This document shows, one piece after another, positions 22,396-35,049 of a DNA stretch of 64,000 bases. Source of the DNA: Mya arenaria (lineage: Eukaryota; Mollusca; Bivalvia; Myida; Myidae); contig NC_069125.1 of the NCBI RefSeq assembly GCF_026914265.1, forward strand, positions 69,270,046 to 69,334,045. The letters run 5' to 3'. The notes under the pieces are model-generated. The model had not been told where the DNA came from. It was given only the letters and a program-made list of their open reading frames with translations, and ran no database searches. Numbering within the stretch: the stretch's first letter is position 1; every line of letters starts with the position of its first letter. The translations under genes were made by a program, and so were the position numbers.

Positions 22396-23015
22396 ATATT
22401 TTGCTACCTCCATTGCACGATCACACAACATATTTTGAGATGAGGATGCCGGTAACATCATCATCAGCCAATCTTCATTTAAACCCTTAGAGAACCAAAT
22501 ATTAGTTTTGGGATTATTATTCGATACAACATATAAAATGGCATCTAGGCATTCAGTACTTTATGTCTTCATATAACGGTAATCTTGTCCTTTCAATATC
22601 AGCGGTTTCCACATCATGGTGTGTTGATTTAGACAAACGATCATGCTAATGGAGATAAAGCGAAGTTCACGAGGAAATAGGAAGCCTATAATTGGCGAAC
22701 AAAGTGGAGTCGTGGGATGATGTAGATGACATATATAAGTAGGTAATTAATTTAACGACCTTTTTGAGTTATATGCTGTTTTCCATTACTGCTAATATTC
22801 ATTCCATATATGCCATACAATTTTAGCAAGTCACTTAATTACTTGAATTGTTATATAACTTTACAAAGATAATATAAGGAACATCCTGGACACTTGTGAA
22901 TATATTAGTTCGAAATGGAATTCAAAATACCCATATGAGCTTAACAACAACATCAGACGGTTACTTTATTAAGAAATGTATAGAAATAACATAATGAACT
23001 CAGTATGTCAGTGCC
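22396..23015. other. no gene seen between two arrays
   Basis: About 600 bases of unique-looking AT-rich sequence with no coding pattern. Confidence 0.4.
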
Positions 23016-23019
23016 ATGT

Positions 23020-26000
23020 TTATCCTCACCCCGTTTTTAAGGTCTTCCTCAGACCATTGTCATGGTCTCTTTCATTCCTATTGCCATGGTAATATTCATC
23101 ACAATGGTCATGGTCATAATCATCCCGTTGCCACGGTCGCCCTCATCCCATTGTCACGGTCGTCATCATCCCATTGTCATGATTGTCCTCATCCCCTAGT
23201 CACGGTCGTCCTCAACTCATTGTCACCGTCATCATGCTATTGCCACGGTCATCCTCCCATTGTCACGGTCGTCATCATTCCATTGTCACGATCGTCCTCA
23301 TCCCATTGTCACGGTCGTAGTCATCCCATTGTCACCGTCAACATCCCATTTTCATGGTCGTCCTCATCCCATTGTCACGATCATCCTCATCCCATTGCCA
23401 CAGTCATCATCCCATTGTCACCGTCATCATCCCATTATCACCGTCATCATCCCATTGTCACGATCGTCCTCATCCCATTGTCACGGTCGTCCTTAACCCA
23501 TTGTCACGGTCGTCGTCATCACATTTTTACGGTCGTCATCCAATTGTCACCTTCATCATCATTTCATTGTGACCGTCATCATCCCACTGTCACCGTCGTC
23601 ATCCAACTGTCACCGTCATCATCCCACTGTCACCGTCGTCATCCCATTGCCACCGTCATCATCCCATTGTCACCTTCATCATCCCATTGTCACGTTCGTC
23701 TTTATCCTATTGGCACGGTCGTCCTCACCCTATTGCCGCCGTCATCATCATCCCCACTGTCAAGGTCGTCCTTATCATATTGCCACCGACATCATCATCC
23801 CCATTGTCAAGGTCGTCCTCATCCTATTTTCACGGTTGTTCTCATCCCATTGTCATCGTCCTCATCCCATTGTCACTGTCGTCATCCCAGTGTCATCGTC
23901 GTTATTCCATTCTCACTGTCGTCATCCCAATGTCATCGTCGTTATTCCATTCTCACGATCGTTATCCCAGTGTCATCGTCGTAATTCAATTGTCACGGTC
24001 GTTATCCCATTGTCACCGTCGTCCTCATCCCATTGTCACGGTTGTCCTCATCCCTTTGTCACCGTCCTCATCCAATTGTCACCGTCGTAATTCCATTGTC
24101 ACCGTTGTTAATCCATTGTCACGGTCGTCCTAATCCCATTGTCACCGTCGTAATTCCATTGTCACGGTCGTCCTCATCCCATTGTCACAGTCGTCGTCAT
24201 CCCATTGTCACGGCCGTTATCCCTTTATCACGGTTGACCTCATCCCTTTGTCACCGTCCCCATCCCATTGTCACGGTCGTCCTCATCCCATTGTCACGGT
24301 TGTCCTCATCCCTTTGTCACCGTCCCCATCCAATTGTCACCGTCGTAATTCCATTGTCACGGTCGTTATCCCATTGTCACGGTTGTCCTCATCCCATTGT
24401 CACGGTCGTTATCCTTTTGTCACGGATGTCCTCATCCCTTTGTCACCGTCCCCATCCCATTGTCACGGTCGTTATCCCATTGTCACGGTCGTTATCCCAT
24501 TGTCACGATCATCATCCCATTGTCACGATCATCATCCCATTGTCACGGTCATCATCATCATCATCCCATTGTCATGGTCGTCCTCATCCCCTAGTCACGG
24601 TCGTCCTCATCCCCTAGTCACGGTCGTCCTCATCCCCATTGTCATGGTCGTCCTCATCCCCTAGTCACGGTCATCCTCATCCCCTAGTCACGGTCGTCCT
24701 CATCCCCTAGTCACGGTCGTCCTTATCCTCATTGTCATGGTCGTCCTCATCCCAATTGTCACGGTCGTCCTCATCCCCTAGTCACGGTCGTCATCATCCC
24801 ATTGTCATGGTCGTCCTCATCCCCTAGTCACGGTCGTCCTCATCCCATTGTCATGGTCGTCCTCATCCCCTAGTCATGGTCGTCCTCATCCCCTAGTCAC
24901 GGTCGTCCTCATCCCCATTGCCACGGTCGTCCTCATCCCATTGTCACCGTCATCATCCCATTGTCACGGTCGTCCTCATCCCATTGTCACGGTCGTCCTC
25001 ATCCCATTGTCTAGGTCATCCTCATCCCATTGTCACGGTCGTCCTCATCCCATTGTCATGGTCGTCCTCATCCCATTGTCACGATCGTCCTCATCCCATT
25101 GTCACGGTCATCATCATCCCATGGTCACGGTCGTCCTCATCCCCTAGTCACGGTCGTCCTCATCCCATTGTCTAGGTCATCCTCATCCCATTGCCACGGT
25201 CGTCCTCATCCCATTGTCACGGTCGTCCTCATCCCATTGTCATGGTCGTCCTCATCCCATTGTCACGGTCGTCCTCATCCCATTGTCACGGTCATCATCA
25301 TCCCATTGTCACCGTCATCATCCCATTATCACCGTCATCATCCCATTATCACCGTCATCATCCCATTGTCACCGTCATCATCCCATTGTCACCGTCCTCA
25401 TCCCCAAGTCACGGTCGTCCTCGTCCCCTAGTCACGGTCATCCTCATCCCATTGTCACGGTCGTCATCATCCCATTGTCACGGTCGTCCTCATTCCCTAG
25501 TCACGGTCGTTCTCATCCCCATTGTCACCGTCATCATCCCATTGTCACGGTCGTCCTCATCCCCATTGTCTAGGTCATCCTCATCCCATTGTCACGGTCG
25601 TCCTCATCCCATTGTCACGGTCGTCCTCATCCCATTGTCACGGTCATCCTCATCCCATTGTCACGGTCGTTCTGATCCTATTGTCACGGTCGTTCTGATC
25701 CTATTGTCACGGTTGTCATTCCATTGTCACGGTCGTCATTCCATTGTCACGGTCGTCATTCTATTGTCAAGGTCATCCTCATCCCATTGTCACGGTCGTC
25801 CTTATCCCATTGTCACGGTCATCCTCATCCCATTGTCACGGTCGTTCTGATCCCATTGGCACGGTCGTCCTGATCCTATTGTCACGGTCGTCATTCCATT
25901 GTCACGGTCGTCCTCATCCCATTGGCACGGTCGTCCTGATCATATTGTCACGGTCGTCATTCTATTGTCACGGTCGTCCTCATCCCATTGGCATGGTGGT

Positions 26001-26215
26001 CCTGATCCCATTGTCACGGTCGTCCTGATCATATTGTCACGGTCGTCATTCCATTGTCACGTTCGTCCTCATCCTATTGTCACGGTCGTCCTCATCCTAT
26101 TGCCACCGTCATCAGCATCCCCATTGTCACGATCATCTGATTGTCATCGTCGTCCTCATGACATTGTCGTGTTCATTCTCATCCCATTGTAGCCTTTATC
26201 TTTATCCCCATCGCC
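23020..26215. repeat. 3.2-kb minisatellite of mixed 20- and 23-bp units
   Basis: Two interleaved unit types: CCCATTGTCACCGTCATCAT (20 bases) and a 23-base form with CCCATTGTCACGGTCGTCCT plus CAT. Subvariants are CCCCTAGTCACGG (24.58-25.2 kb) and CATTCCATTGTCACGG (25.7-26.1 kb). Both lengths leave the same remainder on division by 3, so frames rotate in step and all three plus frames are open for hundreds of bases (up to 322 codons, SSSHCHGRPHPIVT-type). This is repeat-driven, not evidence for proteins. Confidence 0.97.
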
Positions 26216-28577
26216 ATTTTTATCCTCATTCCAAACCAGTTTGTATCACACTGCGTATCCTCTTGGGAACGTTTCAGTGAAGATCGTAAGGCTTAAGTTA
26301 GTGAATTTCCAGACGTCACCTCGTGTTTGGCGTAATGTGCGTTTCAATGAAAATATCGTTAATACATTTATCATATAGATTCTGCCACTCTTAAGCAACG
26401 TTAGGTTTACGACTAAGATATCCCATTAAAACTCTGAATGCTAAGTCAATGTACACTTTTCTAACCCTGTGAACATATTCGGAGTTTTTTAAGCTGTTCA
26501 TAAGCATTTTAAAAAAGTGTTGAAAAATAAAGTATTACCCTTTTCAACAATATTTGTCATTGAGATTTATCATCATTTGCGTTTAGCTGCCTGCTCAAAC
26601 ATAAAATTATGTCGTATATGAAACATTCCCCGTAACATAGCAACGCCCTATTTTAAGTTTATTCCTGTATACATTTTCAAGAAATTATTGTTCAAAACAA
26701 ATTAGGTTTACAGCTGAAATATCGTATTTCAAAAACGATACAATAAATGTCTGCACTTAATGAGGCCTGTGTGAAATTTGATTTATTGCTCTCCGTCATG
26801 AATTTGCCAGATCACAGCCACTTCAGCACTACTTTAGATGAAGAGGACGTTGGTCCCTGTTTGAATGTACAACTATTTAGATTTTATCTCGATGTAAATG
26901 AAATGCTCATTTCGAAGAAATTCCTGTGTAAATGTTGCCCATAATAGAAGGTCACCCAGTTACCCAACTCGGATCATCTTATATAAAATCTAGACACTGG
27001 TCCCAGGAGACCGGGTCCATTTTATCGATGAACATACTAGTATATGGTATTCTTTTTCACACAACTATTCAAATATTGGAAATATGAGGTTAAACATGAT
27101 CAAATATGCGCAGCTATAAGGCGTAATTATGATATGTGTATATTTTACATATATCCGTGGACAAATTCAGAAAAAATACCGCTATGACTATGCGGCAATT
27201 TGGCAATAGTTTCACACATACGAACATTTTCATATGTACAAAGGGGGGGGGGAGGGGGTTAACGAATGGAATTGCCATACAGCAGTAGTTTCACACCCAC
27301 GAACATTTTCGCATATACCAACAGCGTGACCGAGTCGGCTTAGAGATATTTAATTAAATAAGCACAGCGAATGACTTATAAGGCTTTACCAGAATCAACA
27401 CCAACATCGTCCACAGGCATAGTTGTACAGCGCGTTTCAGATACTCTGGTGATCAGGTAAAACATGGCATAAAATACTCTCACACCTGACCGATATAAGT
27501 TGTAATCAATAAACTGATAGTGTAACATCAGCGATGTACCCTTTATCCCATAAATATGGGTAAAGCAGTCATTGTTTTTAATCATTGGAAAACATGCATT
27601 TTTATTTGTTTGCAAATGAATAACAAATATAAATCGTTTATTCGCAATTCAGCGAGGACGATGTCAACCTCATGGCTCTTGATCTAGACAAACGATCAGT
27701 CTAACGAAGACGAATGTTGCAGACGTACTTAAGACATTACTGATATCAGTTTAGTGCGGCTGAAAGTACAGTAAATGGTCGTTTGCGATCTGAACTCTGT
27801 AGCCTTGTTTGGCCTTAAAACAAATAAAACAATGGGAACTATAGGGGCGGCCCTAGGAGTCGAACAATTAACTGTGACTTGTGTACAGGTCCAGGTCAAA
27901 CTGACCAACAACAACACCAGATGACTTACTCAAATATCAATCATATTTAAATATCGCGATAAATACATGTTGAAGTTACTTGAAACGGCCAGTGGAAACA
28001 TAAAGTTCACTTGGGGCTGAATGAAACCATCTTCAAACTTATTTCAACTTTATCAACTGTTTGAACACTTGTTACATATCAAGCCACAACAAGAGAACAT
28101 GTCTTAAAATATTAAAGGATTTATGGATACAGGATGAAACCAGGCCCCAATATCACACAAATATTCAAGTCAAATCTCATAGTCAGACTCAACTGTAGTT
28201 ACTCTTTTTGTATAAGGCAATATACCTAGTTTGTCTTGATAACATGCGTATTAATATCAGTGTCAACATACTAAGCATACTAAATGGCCTAGGTTAATTT
28301 ACAAATCAAGCATTTCTGTTCAGAAATTCTAAAAACATAGCATCGTTTAGATTTTTCAAGCATTATGACATTTGTAAATAGCCTTCCACAACAGTTCATG
28401 TCTCTATTACTTATATGCTTATATTACAGTTTGATTTCGATATATATCTCTTTTGCTTTCGTTTTTTTGATATCTTCTTGTATGTTCTTTAATTTAACTT
28501 ACTTAATCCTTTCCCTTTTCCTTGAATTCATGCAATGCATCGTTGTAACGATACTGAATATATTGATATATGCTTAA
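26216..28577. other. no gene seen
   Basis: AT-rich intergenic sequence. A G run interrupted by one A lies at 27243-27258, between two direct repeats containing AGTTTCACAC and ACGAACATTTTC (about 27213 and 27289). A 65-codon frame at 26747-26944 has no recognisable domain. Confidence 0.4.
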
Positions 28578-28641
28578 AATATTTTGTGAAGAAACACTTT
28601 TATAACATGTTAATGACAATAAACATTTCTGTCTGTCTGTC
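28578..28641 (+). mobile_element. LINE-like 3' end with TCTG tail
   Basis: TTAATGACAATAAACATT is followed by TCTGTCTGTCTGTC. An AATAAA-type signal ending in a short tandem tail is typical of truncated non-LTR elements. The upstream T-rich sequence (about 28365-28577) may be its 3' UTR; its boundary is not visible. Confidence 0.45.
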
Positions 28642-30990
28642 AACTCTTTATAATACACACGTTACGAAACAATGCCAGTAGCTACATGTAACGTTAATAG
28701 TAAAGTTTAAACGTTGTTGGCTCGCTGATACTCTCATAAATCACTTTCCTTGTAAATCTTAGCGTGTACAATGTAAACATAAGTACTTGGATGACGTTCT
28801 GTACAAAAAGTAGCCCTCACTTACATGTACCCGTACAAGGGGTGTTTCGCAACGTGTCGAATATCTCGATATTGGCGTGTGTATCTTTGTTTGTTGTTTG
28901 GCACTTTTTAATTATCAAAAGGATTACTGCATAACTAATTGTTGTCGCCGCATGCATATTATTCACCGTTCAGTGACAGGTCATGTTTAATTATGTGCGA
29001 ACAATCCGATAAAGGTTTGAAGGTCAAACGGTTGACGTCCTGTAAAACCCTACGTCTAATCTGAAATTCTGCTGTACAAAAATGTGTGATGAACTTGTTA
29101 GTTGTGAATAGTTCATGTATAAATTGTACTGTTTTCGAAAATACGGTAATATTAAATTATGACATGGCCGTTGTTGTCAATATTTATATACACTGTAATT
29201 TACTGTGAACGAAACTATTCTCAACCATTGTGTTTACAGGAATAGAAGTATCTTAAATAGATTCAAACACAAACGTAGTTATCTAGTAAATGGACGGTGA
29301 AAAAGATTAATTGTTTCACACCTTTTTTTAAATAGTTTCCATAAGTGTTTATCAGTCAACTGTTGTCATTCTTCAAATAAAAAAAATCAAATTATTGTGC
29401 AGAAAAATAAACATCAATCATTCATCGACAACGTTTATATTGCAGGACCTTTGATGTCGTTTAGTATTACCCTTGGGATGGGCTTCATTCGTTCAACCTG
29501 CTTTATCAGGTAATGCAGTTGTGCTCGTATTATGAGGCAGGTTTTGATAGATTCGCTATCTGACCAAACATTATTTGCTATAATAGTACTCTGGGTGGCG
29601 TAGGGTTCTCCTTTAGGCGGTTTTATTCACCCATATATAATTTCTCGGTTTAAAACTACACAAAACATATATAATATCTTAATAACATTTTTTTTATATG
29701 GCATTTTCAATAAATGCTCTTTTATCATTCAATCTATGCTTTTGTACTTTTACCGTCATCCACACAAGTTCGCCTTGTTCAACCCTATAAAATAGCATAT
29801 GGATAGATGCACATACTAACAAAAATAAACACCTATTCACATCGGGTTTACGATTTGTTGTAAACGAATGCATGCATTTATAGATCATAAATATACACGT
29901 TTTAAATATTATTATCTAACAATTAAGTCAATAACATCGACATAGGAGCTGAAATTCTTAACAACGGTAACTATGGAAATGCTAGTACTTCATTTTGATG
30001 TTGTCACTTAAATAATTACAAAATAAAACTATTATTCAGAACATCGCTGTTCGCATCAATAGAAGTTAACATAAGACATAAATTCGAACAACAACGTCGT
30101 TATCTGGTAAATGAAAGGTTGAGTGATGAATTGCTTGCCATGGTTTCACATTTCCGTTAATCGTTATGTGTTATCTCTTTAAAGCAATGGTACTTTGTAA
30201 ACGTCTATGGTTGATATATTATTATGTTTGTATACAGATGCATTACGTATGGCCTTTGGTGTGTATATTTAAGAAATAAATTATGAAGCTATGAAACTAT
30301 GTACAGAGTAGTTCCTTTTCCCTTTCAGATACAAACACATCGATTGTCAGGACATTCAACGTTATATCTACTTAGATAGAATAAGCCATCAAAGTTGATT
30401 AAAGTGAGCACCGGTTAATTATATTACCTATCACCTCTATTTATTCCACTCACTGTAGAGGATCAATGTTGGTGATATTATTAACAAATTAATCCAAATT
30501 CTTTATAACCAAGTTAAAAAACTTGCATAAACTAGCTACATGTATTAAGCATATGAGGACAGCTAACGGGTTCATTTTGGATAGTTTGAAAAATGAAATA
30601 TTTAAGAAAGGACATTCGAAACATGAATTGTTCTCACATAATAAAACAATGAATTTTATGTTAAAAATGCTCACAACTGTAAGTGCACGAGTACTTATGA
30701 AAATAATATCCTTTCTATTAGCAAACCTAAACCTAAAATGTACAAGACATGGAGTTAGCATTAAAGTCACCTGAGGTATTCTAAGCACAAGTATGACACA
30801 TTATTATTTTGGAATCATTGTAAAGAGCTTGATATGTAGAGAAAGAATATGCAAAACAATATAAATAAAACAAACGTAAATAAGTCTAATCCTTTTTCTC
30901 GAAGGAAAGCTTTAAAGGTCAATACACGTCATATCTTAGTTCAAATTAAGAGCAGAAACACAAAAAGCAGGTCAATGTTAGTACTTATGT

Positions 30991-31256
30991 ACCAGTCAAT
31001 TGTACCCACGGCCCCTAGGTCCGAGGAATAGCGGGCACTTTCATTTCGATCCAGCCAAGCCCGGGTAAAATCCCCGTCCTGCGTGGACGAACTGCTGGTA
31101 AAATCCCCGCCAAATATCCCCGCACCCCAGGGACCCTAAGTTAGGCCCATTCCACGCGATTTTTGGCGCGAAGACAAAACCACCGCGTTCACCCGGAAGG
31201 TAAAAAACGGCCTACCCCCGGACCCGAGGGGGGGGGCGTGGTTACAAATGACTGGT
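30991..31256. mobile_element. 266-bp GC-rich inverted-repeat element (MITE)
   Basis: The left end ACCAGTCAATTGTACCCACG and the inverse of the right end ACCAGTCATTTGTAACCACG match at 18 of 20 bases, and both continue into C-rich then GGTCCG. The inside is GC-rich, unlike its surroundings, and carries GGTAAAATCCCCG twice. It interrupts copy 1 of the segmental repeat. No clear target duplication is visible. No coding capacity. Confidence 0.65.
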
Positions 31257-32796
31257 GCATTAATGCAGGTCATTTATTTTACACTTAAGTAGTCAACAAG
31301 CAATACCCTTTCAATTGTTACAAAAAGAAATTATTGGGAAATTATTAGGTATCAACATTTAACTTTAAAACATATTGAATACCTTAGAATATTCGTTCCT
31401 CAGAAAAACACACACGGAAGCAAAACCGTCGCATCTGTCGCAACTTTGTTGACATAGACCTGATCGAGTCAATTTAACCATATTGCAAAGTTTTCATGCA
31501 GTCAATGACGACAGCAAACACATAGCATTTACATTCAACAATGACTTTGTAACAAGCAGATTTTACATACGATATCGAGTTGCCGTACGCCAATTGAGTC
31601 TTTGCCAAATGCATTTCACAACAGCCTTAAGGTTTATAATCTTTAAGATCTACTTTGCATGAAGTCAATATGTTTGGCAATTGATAAATGTATCCAGAGT
31701 GTGTTCTCAACGTCCATGCAATATATTTAGCAAAGCTTAAATATTTTTTGAAATCGCTGGCAGTGCTAATGTGCAACACTTAAAGCCTTACAAAATATTA
31801 TGATCATTTGAAAGAGATCATTACACATCTGCGTCATGACTAGCCAAAATGATTTCTGTCTTAAAATTTATGTGAACAGCAAACAACCTTAATAACCATT
31901 TAATGAAATAAAGAACGATGGTGTTTTTTTTTAATTTTTAAATAAATTCATCAACGAAGTTCAAACAAGAAGAAGTCTAAACCTTGACCTAGGTAGAGAC
32001 CGGGAAACCAACAATCAACCTACATTTTGCTCCATTAAATCGGACGAGCTCGATGAGGAGTTTATTCATATGCAAATACAAGACCAGACCCATAACTTAA
32101 ACGTATTAAGAACTTTGACACTGGTAGCATTTTGCGAAATTTAGGACAACCTTACTTTAAACACATATGCATCGATGAGTATAAAAGTGGATACGAAAAT
32201 ACGAAAAATACTTTTACCGCGGCCTTGGTTATCAATCTTTCTTGCAGACCTTTGTCAGTGCTCAAGTCATTAATTGACATTTTCAGTTGTAAGTAACATA
32301 TTTTCTAAAACGAATGATCTTCAGTTATAAGATATTAGACTTGGTTCAACTCCGATGAAATAAAGTAATGAAATAACCACTAATTGCATCCAAAACATAT
32401 TGGCATTGCCGATAGTCAAATTACCACAAAAAGGGTTCTTTTTTTGTCTTGCTAGACTCTCCGATATAACGATCGTTTTTACACAAAGGTCAGCTGCGCA
32501 TGATTGATGGATGCGAAAAATGTCATTGTACATTGACCATTTTTGTAATGTAACTATAGCTTGATTCTTTCATCAGCATGTTTTGGGTGCTTAAAATTAT
32601 CTACTAAGTTTAATATATTTTGATACTTTACAACTATTTTTCTCCTGAGAATTGATTTTGTATTATTTTAGCTATACAACTTTTATAAAGTGTCATGTTG
32701 TTAACTCGTAAACCGGCCTTTTACCTACCATACATTACCATTCGAAACATGTACATATTGCATTGCATCATCAATTTCTGCTTATTGTTTGTGTGG

Positions 32797-33330
32797 TTGT
32801 CCATTATCTGTAATAATATGTTTGTTTGGCTGTCCCTTTCCTGTAGCAATACGTTTTGTTTGGTTGTCTCTTTTCTGTAGCAATACGTTTTGTTTGGTTG
32901 TCTATTTTCTGTAGCAAAATGTTTTGTTTGGTTGTCTCTTTTCTGTAGCAATACGTTTTGTTTGGTTGTCTCTTTTCTGTAGCAAAATGTTTTGTTTGGT
33001 TGTCTCTTTTCTGTAGCAATACGTTTTGTTTGGTTGTCTATTTTCTGTAGCAAAATGTTTTGTTTGGTTGTCTCTTTTCTGTAGCAATACGTTTTGTTTG
33101 GTTGTCTCTTTTCTGTAGCAAAATGTTTTGTTTGGTTGTCTCTTTTCTGTAGCAATACGTTTTGTTTGGTTGTCTCTTTTCTGTAGCAATACGTTTTGTT
33201 TGGTTGTCTCTTTTCTGTAGCAAAATGTTTTGTTTGATTGGCCCTTTCCAGTAGCGATATGTTTTGTTTGGTTGTCCCTTTTCTGTAATAATGTGGTTGT
33301 TTGATTGACTCCCTTTTCTGTAATAATTTA
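32797..33330. repeat. 34-bp minisatellite, array 1 (about 15 copies)
   Basis: Units TTTTGTTTGGTTGTC then TCTTTTCTGTAGCAATACG, with a 34-base period, alternating CAATACG and CAAAATG variants. No stop codon occurs in any minus-strand frame, so a 210-codon frame (32721-33353) cycles through all three frames every 102 bases (EKRQPNKTFCYRKETTKQN). The array sits at the same backbone position as arrays at 40.0 and 43.7 kb. Confidence 0.96.
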
Positions 33331-34419
33331 TTTTGAATTATTGTACCGTTCATTTAGCAACGTCAGCCTGGATAAATTATGTATTTGTATATGTATTTTT
33401 AAAAACAGCTATACGGTTGTACTAAATGATGCCCATAAAGTCATTCTTTTTTCATGTAGAACTTTTATCATAAAACAAGTCTTTTATCCACAGATATCAG
33501 AGTTCGACCCTACTTTAAATTATATAAAAACTTTCCTTGTTTCATCAACAAAACATGTTGGAAATGACTCGTGTAACAATCACGCATAATGCAGTTATTA
33601 TTTCACGTATTATTGATTGTTATCTTTTTTGCTTTTCAGTGAAATATTAAGTTATTTCCACCGATATTATTTCACTACAGGGAAAATATTTGATATGCGG
33701 CTGATTATATAGTTGTATAGACTACTTGGCTCCCATATGTGGAGACGTACAAAGTAGGCCACACTTATATGTATCTGTACAAGTGGTATTTAGCAACCTG
33801 TCAAATTTCTTGAATATCTTGGTCCTTATTGATGCAATACCCCTTATTTGTATTGATAAAGTGTGTATTAATGTCAATGTCAACTCTATAATAAAACGTT
33901 ACGAAACACTTTCTGTTGCTACCCGTATTTTGCAGCATGTCAATTTTCTCGCGTCAGGCACGTTATAATTGTCCAAGGATTATTGCATGTCTAAGTGTTG
34001 CCTCAGACAATGATTTAACGTACAGTGACAGGTCATGTTGGATAATGTGAGAATGGTTCGTTTAAGGTCACAGTGTTGACGTCCTGTAAAGGTGTACGCA
34101 TAAACTGCATTTCTTCTGTAAAATGTTTATAATGAACACTAAGTAGCCAGTGACCGTTTATCATCAAATCTATCAACCAAACAAAACAGGGTTTTCAATT
34201 TGCAAATTGTGGAAATTACATTGTCAATGATTATTTACGGTGAACGAGCTCTTCTCAACCACTGTGTTAACATAAATAGAAGTACCAGAAGCAGATCCAA
34301 ACAGAAAAGTAGTTATCCAGTAAATGGATCGGGAAAAAAACAACTGACTTTTACCTTTTTATAAGAGTTTCGATAATTGTTTATCTGTAAACCGTTGTCA
34401 TTCTTCAAATAAAAAGTAA

Positions 34420-34671
34420 TCAATTTATTGTGCAGAAAAGAACATCAATCATTCTTCGCCAACGTTTTATCTTAGAACCTTTGACCGCAAGAGCTTTTTT
34501 ACTAATCACATCAATGTCATTCAGGATAACCACTGGGATATGCTTCATTCTTTCAGCCTGCCTTTTATCCGCAGATAATGCAGTTATGCTTGCATTATCT
34601 GACAGGTCTTGGTTAATGCGCGCCAATGATCTTACAAGGGTTACACGCAAGACAGACCCCAGTCACATAAT
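34420..34671 (-). pseudogene. conserved short reading frame of the segmental repeat, copy 2
   Basis: The minus-strand frame encodes RVTLVRSLARINQ, DNASITALSADKRQAERMKH and VVILNDIDVISKKALAVKGS, and ends at a TAA at 34420. It has no clear ATG; an in-frame TGA lies just upstream (about 34.66 kb). A paralogue at 41.46-41.68 kb keeps most residues but has a 1-base deletion, and copy 1 (29.43 kb) is heavily eroded. The residue conservation suggests it once was coding, perhaps a last exon or a TE-derived fragment. No family is recognised. Confidence 0.35.
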
Positions 34672-35049
34672 TAACTTAGAATAAACCAAGTTTCCTACAA
34701 AAATTAACAACCCGTAATGTATTTAGTCAGTTTGAAAATCTGATATGGTTCCCCGTCAAACTCTATTTGGTAGAATAGCCAATGGACAGATGTACATACA
34801 TACTTACAATGCAATAAGATCCTATTTTCCTCGGGTTTTCGATTGATTTGAAATGTGTACACATACTATAAATACATACAAACAATCATTAAATCAATAA
34901 TATCGACATATGAACTGATAATGATAACAAAAAATCGGTAACTAGGGCATTGCTATTACTTTATTTCGATGCTGCCCGTCAATTATGACAACGTAATTGG
35001 CGTTTATTCATTAGAAATAAACTGTGAAGATATTAACCGAGGAGTTCCT

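Larger units (their letters stand above)
28642..33420 (+). repeat. segmental repeat, copy 1
   Basis: First of about four diverged copies of a common backbone. Shared blocks in order: CAGTGACAGGTCATGTT and GACGTCCTGTAAA (about 28.97-29.05 kb), a degraded copy of the conserved minus-strand frame (29.43-29.53 kb), AATAACATCGACATAGGAGC (29.93 kb), the minisatellite-free site AGTTCCTTTTCCCTTTCAG (30309), CACCGGTTAATT (30.41 kb), AATGAAATATTTAAGAAAGG (30.59 kb), a long block at 31.57-32.58 kb shared with 38.96-40.02 kb, the 34-bp array, and TGGATAAATTATGT (33369). A MITE is inserted at 30991. No gene is evident. Confidence 0.8.

Noticed and set aside
23016..23984. 322-codon Ser/His-rich protein
   Set aside because: A product of the 20/23-bp array that is equally open in the other plus frames.
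32721..33353. 210-codon Lys/Asn/Thr-rich minus-strand protein
   Set aside because: The 34-bp array has no stops in any minus frame; the same peptide appears in all three frames.
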